From assembly GCF_013410115.1 (NCBI RefSeq), contig NZ_JACCCV010000001.1, positions 682,001-746,000 of the forward strand: 64,000 nucleotides of DNA, written 5' to 3'. Below, piece after piece: positions 51,819-60,975 of this stretch; positions within the stretch are counted from its first letter, which is position 1; each line of letters opens with the position of its first letter. The DNA comes from Tunturiibacter gelidiferens. GTDB taxonomy: Bacteria; Acidobacteriota; Terriglobia; Terriglobales; Acidobacteriaceae. Below the pieces are notes generated by a model. That model worked only from the letters and a program-made list of their open reading frames with translations. It was not told the origin of the DNA and made no database searches. The position numbers and the translations under genes were made by a program.

Positions 51819-52622
51819 ATGCCCACTCACCTTGATCAGATCCTTGCGCACACGCTCCTTCAGGTAAAAGCTCGCAAGGCGGTCGCGGACTTCGGCATGC
51901 TCGAGAGCATGGCGGCTGCCCACATCCCGCGTGGCTTTCGTGCTGGACTACAAGCCGCAGCGAAGAGCGGCCCTGCCATCATCGCCGAGATCAAAAAAGC
52001 CTCTCCCTCCAAGGGCCTCATCCGCAGCGATTTTTATCCCGCCACCCTCGCAAAAACGTTCGAGTCCTCAGGCGCCGCGGCTCTCTCCATCCTCACCGAC
52101 GAGGAGTTCTTCCAAGGCTCGCTCTCCTATCTGCAACAGGCGTCCAGCGTCGTCCACATTCCCTGTCTTCGCAAAGACTTCATCCTCGATCCCTTCCAGA
52201 TCCTCGAAGCGCGCGCCTACGGAGCCGATGCAATTCTGCTCATCGTCTCCGCGCACACCGATGCTGCACTCCGCGACCTGCGCGATGAAGCCAGCTCTCG
52301 CGGCCTCGACGTCCTCTGCGAGACGCACGACCGTGAAGAGATGGAGCGCGCCGTCGCTCTGGGCTTCGACCTCATCGGCGTCAACAGCCGCGATCTGCGC
52401 ACCTTCTCCGTACGCACCGAAGTTCTCTACGAACTCGCCGCATCGATGCCGAAGAGCGCCATCACCGTAGCCGAGAGCGGCATACGCACCGCCGAAGACA
52501 TCGCCAGTCTGCGAGCCGCGGGATACGATGCCTTCCTCATCGGAGAAACCCTCATGCGGCAACCCGACCCCGCCGCCGCGCTCGCCACCCTACTGGATCG
52601 CGAGTACTCCTCCGACATCTAA
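51819..52622 (+). CDS. trpC: Indole-3-glycerol phosphate synthase
   Basis: 267 residues from the ATG at 51819 (AAAGGGAC upstream); the frame back to 51600 runs over the tRNA and is not coding. It closes the indole ring in tryptophan synthesis. Motifs: IIAEIKKASPSKGLIRSDF (catalytic lysine), ALSILTDEEFFQGSLSYLQQ, LRKDFILDPFQILEARAYGA, FDLIGVNSRDLRTFSV, TVAESGIRTAEDIASLRAAG and FLIGETLMRQPDP. All are complete. Followed 33 bp later by trpF; trpA and trpB are not in the window. Confidence 0.97.
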   Translation: MPTHLDQILAHTLLQVKARKAVADFGMLESMAAAHIPRGFRAGLQAAAKSGPAIIAEIKKASPSKGLIRSDFYPATLAKTFESSGAAALSILTDEEFFQGSLSYLQQASSVVHIPCLRKDFILDPFQILEARAYGADAILLIVSAHTDAALRDLRDEASSRGLDVLCETHDREEMERAVALGFDLIGVNSRDLRTFSVRTEVLYELAASMPKSAITVAESGIRTAEDIASLRAAGYDAFLIGETLMRQPDPAAALATLLDREYSSDI

Positions 52623-52655
52623 TTCGCAGGCCTGTGAGCGGAGAAGGCTAACATC

Positions 52656-53339
52656 ATGTGGATTAAGATCTGCGCCAACACCAACCTCGACGATGCACAA
52701 CTTGCCGCCGAGCTGGGAGCCGACGCGGTCGGCTTTGTCTTCGCGCCCAGTGCCCGTCGTATCACCTCTGCTGAGGTCGCAAAGATCACACCGCATCTCC
52801 CAACCTCCATCGAGCGCGTAGGTGTCTTCCACGCACTTGACGCCTATGAGATCGCTCGCGCCGCGCACGAGGCCGGTCTCACCGCCGTTCAACTCCACAG
52901 CGGCGTCGACTTCGCGCTTCTGCATCGCCTCCACAAGCTCTTCGCCGGACAAGTCTCCCTGATCCAGACGGTTCACTGGGAGGTGGGTACCGAAGGTGGC
53001 GGCGCGGCGATCGTAGCCGCAGAGCTACGCAGGATTGCGGCGGACGGTCTGGTAGATCATGTTCTGATTGATTCGAAGGTAGGCGCAGCCATCGGAGGCA
53101 CGGGCGTCTCCTTCGATTGGGACGAAGCACGCGCCATCTTTCAAGAGGCCGCGCCTGAACTCAAACTGATCGTCGCAGGCGGTCTGCGCGCGGAGAACGT
53201 ATCAGAGGCCATCCAGAATCTCAACCCCTGGGGCATAGATGTCGCGAGTGGTGTGGAGTCGGTGCCGGGCCGGAAGAGCCCAGAGAAGCTTGCTGCATTT
53301 ATAAAGAAGGCGCGCGAGTCGAAGGTCGATCCCGCATAG
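52656..53339 (+). CDS. trpF: Phosphoribosylanthranilate isomerase
   Basis: 227 residues; Amadori rearrangement step before TrpC in tryptophan synthesis. The N-terminus MWIKICANTNLDDAQLAAEL keeps the catalytic Cys (KICANT instead of KICG), GADAVGFVFAPSARRIT follows, the middle has VQLHSGVDFALL, and the end has FDWDEARAIF (catalytic Asp), LIVAGGLRAENVSEAI and GIDVASGVESVPGRKSPEKL. GGAGAAGG precedes the ATG. It forms a two-gene operon with trpC. Confidence 0.95.
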   Translation: MWIKICANTNLDDAQLAAELGADAVGFVFAPSARRITSAEVAKITPHLPTSIERVGVFHALDAYEIARAAHEAGLTAVQLHSGVDFALLHRLHKLFAGQVSLIQTVHWEVGTEGGGAAIVAAELRRIAADGLVDHVLIDSKVGAAIGGTGVSFDWDEARAIFQEAAPELKLIVAGGLRAENVSEAIQNLNPWGIDVASGVESVPGRKSPEKLAAFIKKARESKVDPA

Positions 53340-53370
53340 GAACAATCTAAGATTCAGGAGATGGTGAACA

Positions 53371-53778
53371 ATGACGAATCTGGAAGGCAAAAATGTCTCT
53401 GTCGTCCATGCTTACCTAAATGCCCTTCAAAGCGGCGAGGCGGGAGATGATCTCCGACGATTTTTTACGGACGATGTTCGACAGGTTGAGTTGCCAAATC
53501 AGCTCAACCGCCGCGGGCAGGTAAGCGATCTGGAGGACATCCTAAAACGCAGTCAACAAGGCCTGAAGATCCTCCAACAGCAACAATACGAGGTCATCTC
53601 GGAGATGGCTCTAGGCGACCGAGTTGCTGTTGAAGCTCGTTGGACTGGAGTTCTGGCAGTTGCGCTTGGAACTATGGCCGCCGGCACAGAAATGAAGGCT
53701 TCATTCGCGATGTTTTTTCGCTTCCGCGATGAACGAATTGCCATGCAGCGCAACTATGACTGCTTCGACCCGTGGTAG
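53371..53778 (+). CDS. SnoaL-like (NTF2 fold) protein
   Basis: 135 residues of the NTF2-like/SnoaL fold: VVHAYLNALQSGEAGDDLRR, FFTDDVRQVELPNQLNRRG, VISEMALGDRVAVEARWTGV and the closing FRFRDERIAMQRNYDCFDPW. The RNYDCFDPW ending is typical of the SnoaL-like polyketide-cyclase-related group. No signal peptide. AGGAG precedes the ATG. It follows trpF by 31 bp and may be read through from the trp genes, but no role in tryptophan synthesis is implied. Confidence 0.85.
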   Translation: MTNLEGKNVSVVHAYLNALQSGEAGDDLRRFFTDDVRQVELPNQLNRRGQVSDLEDILKRSQQGLKILQQQQYEVISEMALGDRVAVEARWTGVLAVALGTMAAGTEMKASFAMFFRFRDERIAMQRNYDCFDPW

Positions 53779-53827
53779 CCGGTTCGAGCAACCACAGTAG
53801 CTGCCGAATAATGCAGAATGCGTTGGT

Positions 53828-53983
53828 TTAAGCGTGGTGTGGAAGCGACTGGTGAATGCGAGCCTTGGGGGAACGGTCGTGATACAACTGCGGCCGTAGA
53901 TGGGCTGTAGGCGGCTTTGGTGTCGCCGAAGCGAACGCAGGAGCCAGCGCCAGCAGCAAACCGATGAAAATTTTCAGCTTCAT
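53828..53983 (-). CDS. Small exported basic peptide (51 residues)
   Basis: A short gene in the otherwise empty stretch 53779-54175. From the ATG at 53983 (AGAAAGG upstream) it encodes MKLKIFIGLLLALAPAFASA, a clear Sec signal peptide, and a mature part of about 31 residues with TPKPPTAHLRPQLYHDRSPK and ARIHQSLPHHA: proline- and histidine-rich, basic, without cysteine. No family is recognised. The good ribosome binding site and textbook signal peptide make it likely to be real. It is on the opposite strand to the NTF2-like gene, 3' ends facing. Confidence 0.62.
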   Translation of the reverse strand: MKLKIFIGLLLALAPAFASATPKPPTAHLRPQLYHDRSPKARIHQSLPHHA

Positions 53984-54175
53984 ACAGGCAACCTTTCTAC
54001 GTGTATATAAGACGCGTAGACTTTGTTCCCGGATTCATATTTCTCCGCGAATCACCACAAACTCGGGGCAGTTGGACATACCCCGAAAGCGGGACAAACT
54101 TAGTATCGCCGCAAAATCGCAATAATAATTTGAATCTCCGGGCGAGTGCCTGAAGCTGTATTGCGTAAATGGTTA

Positions 54176-56282
54176 TTACTCGCCGAGTGCCCCCACCTTG
54201 AGCTCCATCACCAGAAACGCACACTGGTCAACCGTCGCCTCAATCCTTTTGCTGAGCGGCATTCCGGCGCCGTGCCCCGCCCGGGTCTCTACACGAATCA
54301 GGATCGGATTCGGGCCTGTCTGAGCAGCCTGCAGAGCCGCAGTGTATTTGAAGCTGTGCGCCGGGTACACGCGGTCGTCATGATCACCCGTTGTAATCAA
54401 CGTCGCCGGATAAGCCGTGCCCTGCAGAATATTGTGCAGTGGAGAGTACTTGTAGATTGCGGCAAACTCCTCTGCGTTCTCTGAAGGAGATCCGTACTCC
54501 TCCTTCCACGCCCAGCCGATCGTGAACTTGTCGAAGCGCAGCATATCCATCACGCCAACCTGTGCGATCACGGCACCGAAGAGATCGGGACGCTGCAGCT
54601 CACAGGCCGCCACCAGCAAGCCGCCGTTGCTCCCTCCAGAGGTAGCAAGCTTCGCCGCCGAAGTGTACTTGTTCGCGATGAGCCACTCTGCTGCGGCGAT
54701 GAAGTCATCGAAGACGTTCTGCTTCTTCAGTCGTGTTCCCGCCTCGTGCCACGCCTCGCCATACTCGCCGCCGCCGCGCAGGCTGGGCTGTGCGTAGACT
54801 CCGCCCATCTCCATCCACATTACATGCGCAGAAGAGAACTCCGGCATCAGCGGCACATTGAAGCCGCCATACGCATACAACAGCGTCGGCGCACTCCCGT
54901 CCAGAACCAGGCTCTTCTTGTGGCTCACGAACATCGGAACACGCGTGCCGTCCTTGCTCGTGTAAAAGATCTGTGTCGTCTCATAGAGCGCCGGATCGAA
55001 TAATAGCTTCGGCTGCCGGAAGAGTGTCGACTGGCGCGTCTTCATGTTCAGCCTGTAGATCGTACCTGGCGTCGTAAAGTTGGTGAACTGGTAGAAGGTC
55101 TCGCTATCCTCACGCAGTCCGCCGAAGCCGTACGCCGTGCCGATCGCCGGAAGCTTCAGCCGTTCAATCAACTGCCCATCAAGTCTGCGAAGTTCGATCA
55201 GGCTCTGCGCGTCAGCAAGATAGTTCGCGATGAATGTGTTGTCGATGATCGAGATATCGCTCAGCTTGTTCTTGCTCTCGGGAATAACCGTCTTCCAGTG
55301 TTCGCGCTCAGGGTGATTCAGGTCGATCGAGATGACCTTGCCGTTAGGAGCATCGAGCGTAGTGAGCAGCCAGAAGAGAGTGCCGTCGTTATTGATCGGC
55401 GCGTACGTCGCGTCAGCGGTTTTAATCAGCCGCAGAATCGCGGAGTCAGGCTGCTGAAGATCCTTGATCGCAATCTCGTTATTCGGACTCGTGCCTTTCG
55501 ACTGGTAGAGCACCAGGTATCGCCCGTCATCGGTCACGTGCGCGCCGAGGTTCAACTCCTTGTCATCGGGGCGGTCGAAGACTAGCTTGTCCTCGCTCTG
55601 AGGAGTGCCGAGCTTGTGAAAGAACACCTTGTGAAAGTAGTTGGCGGCCTTCAACGCCTCAGCCTCAGGCGCGTCGTAGCCCTCGTAGAAGAAGCCGCTG
55701 CCGTCCTTAAGCCACGCGGCTCCGCTGAACTTCGACCATTCGATGATGTCGGGCAGATCCTCTCCCGTCGTGACATCGCGGACATGCCACTTCACCCAAT
55801 CGCTGCCTGCATCTGCAATCGAGTAAGCCGCCAGTGATCCATCGTCGGTGATGCTCAACCCGCTGACAGCAACCGTCCCATCCGCCGAGAAGGTATTCGG
55901 ATCAAGCAGTACCTTCGGCTCACCCTCCAGACCTTCCTGCCAGTAAATGACATTCTGATTCTGCAACCCGCTGTTGTGCGAGTAGAAATAGCGAGTCCCA
56001 CGACGCGGGGGCAGTGTACCGCTCGAAGTTGATCAACTCCATCAGCCGCCTCTGCATCGTCTCGCGAGACGGAACCTGCGAGAGGTAGGCCTGCGTCACT
56101 TCGTTCTCGGCGTCCACCCACGTCTTCAACTCGGACGAATCAACATCCTCCATCCACCGATAGGGATCGCTGACCGTCGCGCCGAAGTAGTCGTCCGTCT
56201 GCTCCACCCTGCGAGCGGTCGGGTACGTGAGAGCTGAGGTCGTTTCAGGGGAGGGCGAAGCAACAGCAGAGTTCGTCGTCAT
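54176..56282 (-). pseudogene. Prolyl oligopeptidase (S9A), split by one frameshift
   Basis: Two frames make one gene of about 700 codons. The N-terminal part (from the ATG at 56282) holds YFGATVSDPYRWMEDVDSSE and stays in frame until FERYTAP; a shift at a run of five C (plus-strand G-run 56007-56011) is needed to reach RRGTRYFYSHNSGLQNQNVI. The rest is intact: propeller domain, then the alpha/beta hydrolase with KLATSGGSNGGLLVAACEL (catalytic Ser), GDHDDRVYPAHSFKY (Asp) and ETRAGHGAGMP (His). No signal peptide. Either a real loss of function or a homopolymer sequencing error; with the shift repaired it would be a normal proline-specific peptidase. Confidence 0.85.
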
Positions 56283-56491
56283 CAGGTCAACTTTCGGTCA
56301 TGTGGCGCTCAGAGGTGCCGCCCCGGACTATAGATTAGATGACGAAATCCGAAGTAGGTAACGCACAAGGTGACTTCACCTTTTATTGAGAGGGCAAAAA
56401 TGGGAAGATCTTCGCGCCGCACATCCAGCGGTGAAAATAAAGTCAAAAAAATGTGGCGCATTTTTCGGAGCTTGAAAGCCGACGGTTAAAA

Positions 56492-56540
56492 CACCACGTC
56501 AGCCACGCAATTCACCACACTCTCACCACGTTTTCACCAT
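56492..56540. repeat. Phased CACCAC repeats between two divergent genes
   Basis: CCACG, CCACG, CCACA, CCACG and CCATC recur at 56494, 56503, 56515, 56526 and 56537, that is at spacings of 9, 12, 11 and 11 bases, close to one helical turn; more CACC copies follow near 56580-56595. The stretch 56283-56647 separates the divergent prolyl oligopeptidase and VWFA genes and holds no gene. Confidence 0.5.
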
Positions 56541-56647
56541 CGCAAAACACTCTTAAAACGAAAAAGACTCCAATAAAAGCCACCACCTCACCACAAACCA
56601 TTTTTTTCAGCCGAAAATACAAAATCTCCTCCGGTTAGACTTAAACC

Positions 56648-57658
56648 ATGCGGCCTCTCCTCCCCGTCCTCCTGCTCTCGGCCACACTGCCCGCCCTGGC
56701 TCAGACCCCCGCGCCGACGGACGACCAAAGCTACACCCTTAAAACTCAATCCAACGTCGTCCTGGTCCCTACCACCGTCCAGACCAAGCACGGCGAGATG
56801 ATCTACGAGCTCAAGCCAGAGCAGTTCGTCGTTGAAGACAATGGAGTTTCGCAGACTGTCCGCGTCGACGAAGATACCGACTCTCTCGGTCTCTCTCTTG
56901 TAGTCGTCGTCCAGTGCAGCCGCGCCGCCGGCTACGAGTATCCCAAGCTAAGCGGCCTCGGCTCCATGATCGACGGCATCGCCGGCGACGCCCCACGTGA
57001 GGTCGCCATCGTCACCTATGGCTCCGCGCCGCTGCTGCTCGGCAAGTTCTCCAACAGCGTAGACGCGATGGCCCATGCACTCGCGCAGCTCGAGCCCTGT
57101 GATGATCCTGAAGCCTCAACGCTCGACGCTGTTGCGTACGCGACGAGGCTCCTGGAAGCCCGCCAGAATCACTATCGCCACGCGATTCTGCTGATCAGCG
57201 AGACACGCGACCACGGCAGCACAGCCAAGCCAGCCGAAGTAGTTGCGGCGCTTGGGCGAACCAATACCGTCGTCGACTCGGTAGCGTTCGGCCCAGGAAA
57301 GACAGAGGTTATGAGCGATCTCAAGTACGGCGGCGGAAGCGGGCCGATCGGTCTTCTCGTGATGGCAGTCAACGCGTTGAAGAAGAACGCTGCGCACGAG
57401 TTGGCTGCGCTGTCGGGCGGCGAGTATATCAACTTCACCACGCAGCGAGGCTTCGACGAAGGGCTCCATCAACTCTCAAATCACGTGCATAACTACTATC
57501 TGCTGAGCTTTCAGCCTCACGCCGAGGCCAACGGAGAGCCTGCGTCAGGGATGCACAGAATACGCGTCAGGATTCCGGATTATCCTGAGGCGCGAATTCG
57601 CTTTCGTGAAAGCTATTTTGCCGGCGAGCTGGATTCCGCCGCGGCAAGCACGAACTGA
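56648..57658 (+). CDS. Exported VWFA-related protein (acidobacterial type), second copy
   Basis: 336 residues with a signal peptide (LLPVLLLSATLPALAQ). The lead-in VVLVPTTVQTKHGEMIYELK, PEQFVVEDNGVSQTVRVDED is the family's N-terminal beta-domain. The A domain follows (LSLVVVVQCSRAAGYEYPKL), with the metal-site Asp replaced by Gln-Cys in VVQCS, then HAILLISETRDHG and DSVAFGPGKTEVM. The C-terminal strand segment is YLLSFQPHAEANGEP and IRVRIPDYPEARIRFRESYF. Paralogue of the gene at 40273. Both have degenerate metal sites, so ligand binding may be metal-independent. Confidence 0.87.
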   Translation: MRPLLPVLLLSATLPALAQTPAPTDDQSYTLKTQSNVVLVPTTVQTKHGEMIYELKPEQFVVEDNGVSQTVRVDEDTDSLGLSLVVVVQCSRAAGYEYPKLSGLGSMIDGIAGDAPREVAIVTYGSAPLLLGKFSNSVDAMAHALAQLEPCDDPEASTLDAVAYATRLLEARQNHYRHAILLISETRDHGSTAKPAEVVAALGRTNTVVDSVAFGPGKTEVMSDLKYGGGSGPIGLLVMAVNALKKNAAHELAALSGGEYINFTTQRGFDEGLHQLSNHVHNYYLLSFQPHAEANGEPASGMHRIRVRIPDYPEARIRFRESYFAGELDSAAASTN

Positions 57659-57789
57659 AACCCGACTCAGTTGAACAACGTGGTTCGACATCTTCATTAG
57701 AAATTTCAAGGAAGGAGCATACTAGGAGTCCGATGCTAGGCAATGAAGCGGAACGGTGCGTTTGCCGATAGAGTGACTCCGGGCTGGTT

Positions 57790-59634
57790 ATGGGTATTGG
57801 TTCTCTCGATGAGACCGTAGAGGATCGCGCGTCTTCTCTCTGGCGACTGACTTCGGTCGCGATGGTACTGGTGTGCCTAGGCTATGCCGCGCTGCTGCTG
57901 AATATTCGAAGCTGGGACAACGGCGGTGTCACGATCCTTTGGCCTTCGAACGGCCTTCTGCTGGGCGTCCTTTTATGTTCAAGGCGACCGCAGTGGACGG
58001 CGTACCTGGCTGTTGGCTTTGCTGTCGATCTTGGGCTCAACCTGGCGCTGTCGTTTGCGCCCTGGACCTCGGTATACCTGGCCGGCTGCAACATGCTGGA
58101 GGTCGGCATAGCGGCGGCGCTGATGTATCGGACGATCTCGCCTAACCCCGATCTGACTCAGCGCAAACAGTTGCTGAGCCTGCTGCTGTATGGAGTCGTG
58201 CTCGCGCCGGCGATCGCTTCGGCACTGGCTCAGATGAGCATCACGAATCTGCACGCACTGCCGAGATTTACCGCAGCCAGACACTGGTTTGTGGCGGATG
58301 CTCTGGGGATTGCGGTGATGACGCCGCTGTATCTGTCGTTCCGAGAGAGAGAGCAGTTTCCGGGTCGATCCAGGCTGGAAGTTGCAGGGCTGCTTACGCT
58401 GCTGGTCGTTGTCGCAGTCGGTGTCTTCTGGCAGACGCGTTTCCCTCTTCTGTTCCTCCTTCTGCCGGTGCTCCTGCTGCTTGGCGCTCGTCTGCGATTG
58501 GCAGGATCCGCGGTTGGGTTGTTGATTGTGTCGATCATCGGTGGGTACCTGACCATTCGCGGGCACGGTCCGATCGCGCTGGTGCGTTCGGGGTCGACGA
58601 TGACCGGCGATCTGCTGCTGCAGTTCTTCGTTGCTGTTTCGATGCTGGTGCTTTATGTGGTTGAGGTTGTGATTGCAGAACGCGAGCGGCTGCAGGTGAA
58701 CCTGAAGGCTAGTGAGACGCTGTTTCGTCTTTTGGCTGAAGCTTCGAATGATGTGATCGTTCTCTCGGATCTCTCCGGCACGCGACGGTATGTTTCGCCG
58801 GCCGTGACCACCGTGCTGGGGTGGGGGCCAGAGGAGCTGATCGGCAATACTCACCTCCAGATCGTTCATCCTGACGATGTCGACGCGGTGGAAGCTTTGA
58901 TGAGCGTATGTCGCGAGGGTGAGCCGGTTGAGACTTTGACCTATCGTTGCGCCAGAAAGGATGGAAGTTACGTCTGGATGGAGGCGAGCATGCGGCTCTA
59001 TCACGACGAGACGACGTGGGAGCCTATCGGTTTCGTCAATGTGGTGCGGGACGTGTCCGGTCGAAAGGCCGCGGAAGAGGAGCTGAACCGCACCTTCCGG
59101 TTGGTGGAGAATCTTGCGATGGCGGATGGGCTCACTGGCGTAGCGAACCGGCGCCGGTTCGAGGAAAAGATGGACGAAGAGTGGCGCAGGGCGATGCGTG
59201 ACCGATCGCTGCTCTCCGTGTTGATGATCGACGTCGATCACTTCAAACCGTACAACGATCTCTACGGCCATGTGCTGGGCGATAACTGCCTGCGCCAGAT
59301 TGCAGTGGCCGCGCAGGAGGTGATTCACCGCTCCTCGGATCTGTTTGCCCGGTATGGGGGCGAGGAGTTCGTGGTCGTGCTGCCGAACACCGACAGCGGG
59401 GGCGCTCAGCTGGTCGCTGAACAGATTCGACGGACGGTCGAAATGCTTGGCCTGCCACACTCGGGCAATCCTTGCGGAGTGGTGACGGTGAGTATCGGCT
59501 GTGCGACTCAAACGCTGGGGCACGACTCCGTCTCGACTGTGCTGGTAGATGCCGCGGACCAGGCGCTCTATCAGGCCAAGTCTGCGGGCAGAAATCGGGT
59601 TGAGGTGGCTGCCGGTTCGACGATTCCAGGCTAA
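57790..59634 (+). CDS. Diguanylate cyclase with MASE1 membrane sensor and PAS domain
   Basis: 614 residues. A MASE1-type integral membrane sensor (about residues 15-295, eight or more segments, with NGGVTILWPSNGLLLGVLL as signature) is followed by a PAS domain (LFRLLAEASNDVIVLSDLSG to FVNVVRDVSGRKAAEEELN) and a GGDEF domain. The active loop is RYGGEEF (Gly523-Glu526), so cyclase activity is expected, and RSSD at 514-517 is an intact inhibitory site for c-di-GMP feedback. No EAL domain. The ligand of the sensor is unknown. The ribosome binding site is weak. A copy of the intergenic repeat starts three bases after the stop. Confidence 0.94.
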   Translation: MGIGSLDETVEDRASSLWRLTSVAMVLVCLGYAALLLNIRSWDNGGVTILWPSNGLLLGVLLCSRRPQWTAYLAVGFAVDLGLNLALSFAPWTSVYLAGCNMLEVGIAAALMYRTISPNPDLTQRKQLLSLLLYGVVLAPAIASALAQMSITNLHALPRFTAARHWFVADALGIAVMTPLYLSFREREQFPGRSRLEVAGLLTLLVVVAVGVFWQTRFPLLFLLLPVLLLLGARLRLAGSAVGLLIVSIIGGYLTIRGHGPIALVRSGSTMTGDLLLQFFVAVSMLVLYVVEVVIAERERLQVNLKASETLFRLLAEASNDVIVLSDLSGTRRYVSPAVTTVLGWGPEELIGNTHLQIVHPDDVDAVEALMSVCREGEPVETLTYRCARKDGSYVWMEASMRLYHDETTWEPIGFVNVVRDVSGRKAAEEELNRTFRLVENLAMADGLTGVANRRRFEEKMDEEWRRAMRDRSLLSVLMIDVDHFKPYNDLYGHVLGDNCLRQIAVAAQEVIHRSSDLFARYGGEEFVVVLPNTDSGGAQLVAEQIRRTVEMLGLPHSGNPCGVVTVSIGCATQTLGHDSVSTVLVDAADQALYQAKSAGRNRVEVAAGSTIPG

Positions 59635-59636
59635 TT

Positions 59637-59905
59637 GGTACCCCCCCCCATATTATCGGCGCGTAAGTTATTTGTAATCATTGGTTTGGCGGCATACGGT
59701 GTCTGTAAAATATTGATTTCATGGTACTTGCCTGCAAAATATTACAAATAAAGGAGTTATTGGTTTAAATAAGAGAGCCCCGGAGTGGTCTCCGAGGCTC
59801 TCTTTGTTCTTCTATTCCAGTATAACGGATGGAGACTAACTAATACGCCACGTGAATCTGCAGGATTGGCGCCGGTTTTCGTGGTGAGGGGGCTTGACAG
59901 GATCT
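59637..59905 (+). repeat. Structured intergenic repeat element, copy B
   Basis: Starts three bases after the cyclase stop: GGTACCCCCCCCC, GCGCGTAAGTTATTTGTAAT, two AT-rich units (TGTAAAATATTGATTTCATG and TGCAAAATATTACAAATAAA), hairpin GAGAGCC...GGCTCTC (59773-59802), AATACGCCACGTGAATC, second stem closed by CGGTTTTCGTGG, and GGGGGCTTGACAGGATCTTT. In its second stem CGTG replaces the CGCG of copy A on both sides, so pairing is kept. Confidence 0.88.
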
Positions 59906-59991
59906 TTGATTTTGTTCGTGCGAAGGAGATCGTCACAGCGCAAAGTGATTAAATTGCAGCCGTAGTTTTGCGCAGCAAGCGGAGGCGGAGG

Positions 59992-60886
59992 ATGGGAAAG
60001 AGGGTACTTTTGCTACTCGCACTTTAAGCATCATCGGCTTCGGTCTGTTGGCATTTGCTATCACCATTCTCGCCGGCGGTATCTGGAGTGCCCTGCTCGT
60101 CACCAATCTTCGGAGCAGCCCTGCGGTACGCTGGTCCGTTCCCGTGATGACTCTTCTGCTGTGGCTGATGTGGAGCTATCTGGGTGGAAAGGGATGGCCA
60201 CGGAGTACATCCGATGTGCGATGCCACTACTTGCGGGCCAACAGAAGATCTGCTCGGACCTACCTGTGGTCATTCGCTGCAGGTGTTCTATCCGTGGTTG
60301 GCTGGATACTGGATCGTGCTGTTCCGATTGGTCAAGATGCCACCCAACGCACTCCCAGATATGTCGAGCTATCCCCGCATGACTGTAGCCCTCATTATTC
60401 TGATGGGGTCCCTGGTTGCGCCATTCATGGAGGAGGTTGGGTTTCGCGGATATTTTCAGGTCGCCCTCGAACGGGAGGTTCGCGGTTGGGTCGCGGTCAC
60501 CGTCTCCTCCCTCGTGTTTGCCTTCGCACACTTCGCTCATGGCATCTTGTGGCCGAAGCTTCTGGTGTACTTTCTTGTGGGCGTTGCGTTTGGCACGACG
60601 GCGTATCTCGCCAACTCTACGCTTCCGGCCATTCTGCCCCACATGATCGGCGACCTGACATTTTTCACCTTGGTGTGGCCGCATGACGCAGCGCGACGGC
60701 TGGTCCTGGACAGTGGAACCGACAATTGGTTTTGGATACACGTGACGCAGGCGATCGTATTTTACGGTGCTGGCAATTTGGGCTTTTCAGCGGCTGGCCA
60801 GGGAGTGCGCCCTGCGCGGGTGGCGGCCACTTCGTGGCGTGTATACCGCTTCGCTTGGCGCTCCCGTTGGTCGCGAACGAAGATGA
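59992..60886 (+). pseudogene. CPBP family intramembrane protease, three frameshifts
   Basis: Starts MGKRVLLLLAL at an ATG behind GGAGG, hits TAA at 60025 unless one T is restored in the T-run 60023-60025, continues LSIIGFGLLAFAITILAGGI and VPVMTLLLWLMWSYLGGKGW in a second frame, returns to the first frame near 60290-60303 (LAGYWIVLFRLVKMPPNALP), holds the CPBP motifs EEVGFRGYF (EExxxR), FAFAHFAHG and PHMIGDLTF, and shifts again at the T-run 60760-60763 into FTVLAIWAFQRLARECALRG, ending at 60886. The family is CAAX-prenyl-protease-like; with all shifts repaired it would be about 298 residues. Decay or homopolymer errors. Confidence 0.78.
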
Positions 60887-60934
60887 TTCCGACCAACGGG
60901 AGGACCACGCGAAGCTCTAAAAAGGCGTGCGAAC

Positions 60935-60965
60935 GCCGGCCCTCCGCGCAGGAGGCCTGTCCGGC
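60935..60965. terminator. GC-rich hairpin between the CPBP remnant and the LysM gene
   Basis: GCCGG-CCTCC (60935-60945) pairs with GGAGG and CCGGC (60951-60965) around GCGCA, and continues into GGCCTGTCCGGCAGGACA, which resembles the right arm of the hairpin at 25729-25777. It lies between two convergent genes. Confidence 0.5.
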
Positions 60966-60975
60966 AGGACAGTCT

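Noticed and set aside
57979..59523. A 514-codon minus-strand frame opposite the diguanylate cyclase
   Set aside because: Arg/His/Gln-rich shadow of a real gene with intact domains on the plus strand.
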